Shown: positions 63,030-64,000 of the stretch, one piece after another
How positions within the stretch are numbered: the first letter of the stretch is position 1
Layout of the letters: each line of letters starts with the position of its first letter
Assembly (NCBI GenBank): GCA_932521025.1
Contig: OW051470.1
Coordinates: 4,388,501-4,452,500, forward strand
DNA from: Oscheius onirici
Taxonomy: Eukaryota > Nematoda > Chromadorea > Rhabditida > Rhabditidae
Direction: 5' to 3'
DNA: 64,000 nucleotides
Program-made: the position numbers and the translations under genes
Notes under the pieces: generated by a model
The model's input: only the letters and a program-made list of their open reading frames with translations
Told to the model about the DNA's origin: nothing
The model's database searches: none

Positions 63030-63895
63030 ATCCTTAAAGTTATTGACTGAATTCAGTCCAAAATATAAAAAAAAGAAAAACAAGAAATTCGAAGATTTCG
63101 GCAGTCAAGTACGCAGTGTGGCGTGAGATCGATGTAAACCCTGACAGAAATAATCCAGTATATAAGGGTTGCGGAGAACAAAAAAGTCTGACAACTGACA
63201 AGATAAGAATCCAGGTTAGGATATTCCTTAGAATCTACTGACAGATCAACACTAATTGTAAGAAAGACCAAGAAACATGTTCAAAAGTCAACACAATTTC
63301 AAATTTTAAAAAGCCGCGTTTTCAACTTTCTTTTCTAAAAAATAGTCTTTTCATTTTCCTGATTTTTCCTGACGGAAATATAGATGAATCTCATGAGAAG
63401 TTGATGCTCTTCGTTAAGTTCCTGTATTTCTGTATTCTAAGATCCTGTATTTCTGTTCGCTGTTCTGAAAACTGGGTATCAGGAAAATGAAAAGACTATT
63501 CGAACCTTACAGGATGATCCGAAATCTTCAGTTGTTCGCTTACAGAGACGCTCCCATACCATTGTTTTGTTTCGTTTTCTGAAATCGAAAGAAATAGGAA
63601 ATCGACGACGAGAAGGTAATCTGTCTGATGTCTGTCAGTGACTGTCAGTAGCAGTTTTTGCGCGAGAGAGAACTAACAGTCTTCCCTTTAAAGTTCCTGG
63701 GGTCTCCAAGAACTATACCAAACACCGCTGTGGATTCAAGGAGGTGCCCAAAAAACCAGGGAAAACCGAGCATGACACCTTCTCTCGAAGGCTGACAGTT
63801 ATGGCGGATTCACAACTGACTATCACATTGCCGTCTTTTTTCTCAAAAGAACGCAAAAGAACTGTGGCGCTATTGTTCGTAACTACCAACTGTCA
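63030..63895. other. Spacer at the right edge
   Basis: This is upstream of the REXO-type gene. No gene is recognised. Imperfect copies of TCCTGTATTTCTGT occur at about 63420-63455, and TTTTCATTTTCCTGAT at 63348 recurs in inverse form at 63480. Confidence 0.4.
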
Positions 63896-64000
63896 ATGTC
63901 TAGTGTAACTGTACTGTCGGAAGGGACACAAGTAGAAACACCTGACCTAGTAGAGGCAAGAGGCAGCCATCCGCACAGTGGAAGACGTCGAGCTAGAATA
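63896..64000 (+). CDS. Possible 5' end of a gene leaving the window
   Basis: An open frame from ATG at 63896 reads MSSVTVLSEGTQVETPDLVE and ends in GRRRARI at the window edge. It is short and family-less, so it may be chance, but its composition is protein-like and it is divergent from the REXO-type gene. Confidence 0.3.
   Translation, partial: MSSVTVLSEGTQVETPDLVEARGSHPHSGRRRARI

Overview
This is nuclear DNA from a nematode. The evidence is dense, intron-rich genes with very short introns (about 35-60 nt, GT..TTTCAG) and acceptor-like TTTCAG or TTTATAG sites just before several start codons. Gene content agrees: a serpentine chemoreceptor, a secreted ShK-type plus cysteine-domain protein, many F-box and BTB proteins, and several single-copy genes resembling Caenorhabditis genes. 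Genes on one strand often lie 80-300 bp apart, as in nematode operons. I cannot name the genus. A POT1-like protein carrying both an N-terminal OB fold and a second OB region in one gene is unlike the split telomere proteins known from C. elegans. Gene models were spliced by eye, so coordinates give the outer limits of each CDS and include introns.

Layout. 1-5.4 kb: tail of an unknown gene, then a Mondo/ChREBP-type bHLH-Zip factor (+). 5.5-16.3 kb: a small secreted protein (-), a decayed M13 metallopeptidase, and an SF1 helicase whose N- and C-terminal parts lie on either side of a Merlin-like transposase gene and a foldback repeat. 16.3-28 kb: SDHAF1 (-), an F-box-like gene (+), a secreted ShK/cysteine-domain protein (+), two BTB genes (-), a zinc-finger/arginine-rich/BTB fusion (+) and a chemoreceptor gene broken by a MITE (-). 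28.5-34.7 kb, all (-): alkaline ceramidase, an F-box protein and a cysteine-rich type I membrane protein. 35.9-42.8 kb (-): a two-RRM hnRNP-like protein and the SET1/COMPASS histone H3K4 methyltransferase. 44.5-52.2 kb: a Thr/Ser-rich secreted protein (+) meeting glucosamine-6-phosphate deaminase (-) with 3 nt between the stop codons, then an unknown gene, GDP-fucose synthase and a UBE2L3/UBC-18-type E2 (all -). 52.8-63.0 kb: HELQ helicase (+), convergent with a (-) cluster of REXO-type exonuclease, PTRHD1 and POT1.

Functional themes. The right end joins DNA repair (HELQ), telomere protection (POT1) and RNA processing (REXO-like, PTRHD1). GNPDA and GDP-fucose synthase both act in sugar-nucleotide metabolism.

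The most unusual signal is in the introns. Many are filled by inverted-repeat (foldback/MITE) DNA. In the ceramidase gene the palindrome coincides with the whole intron, splice donor included, which is what an introner (an intron-generating transposon) would leave. Two almost identical 360-bp MITEs sit at an intron donor and inside a coding exon, so mobilisation is recent.
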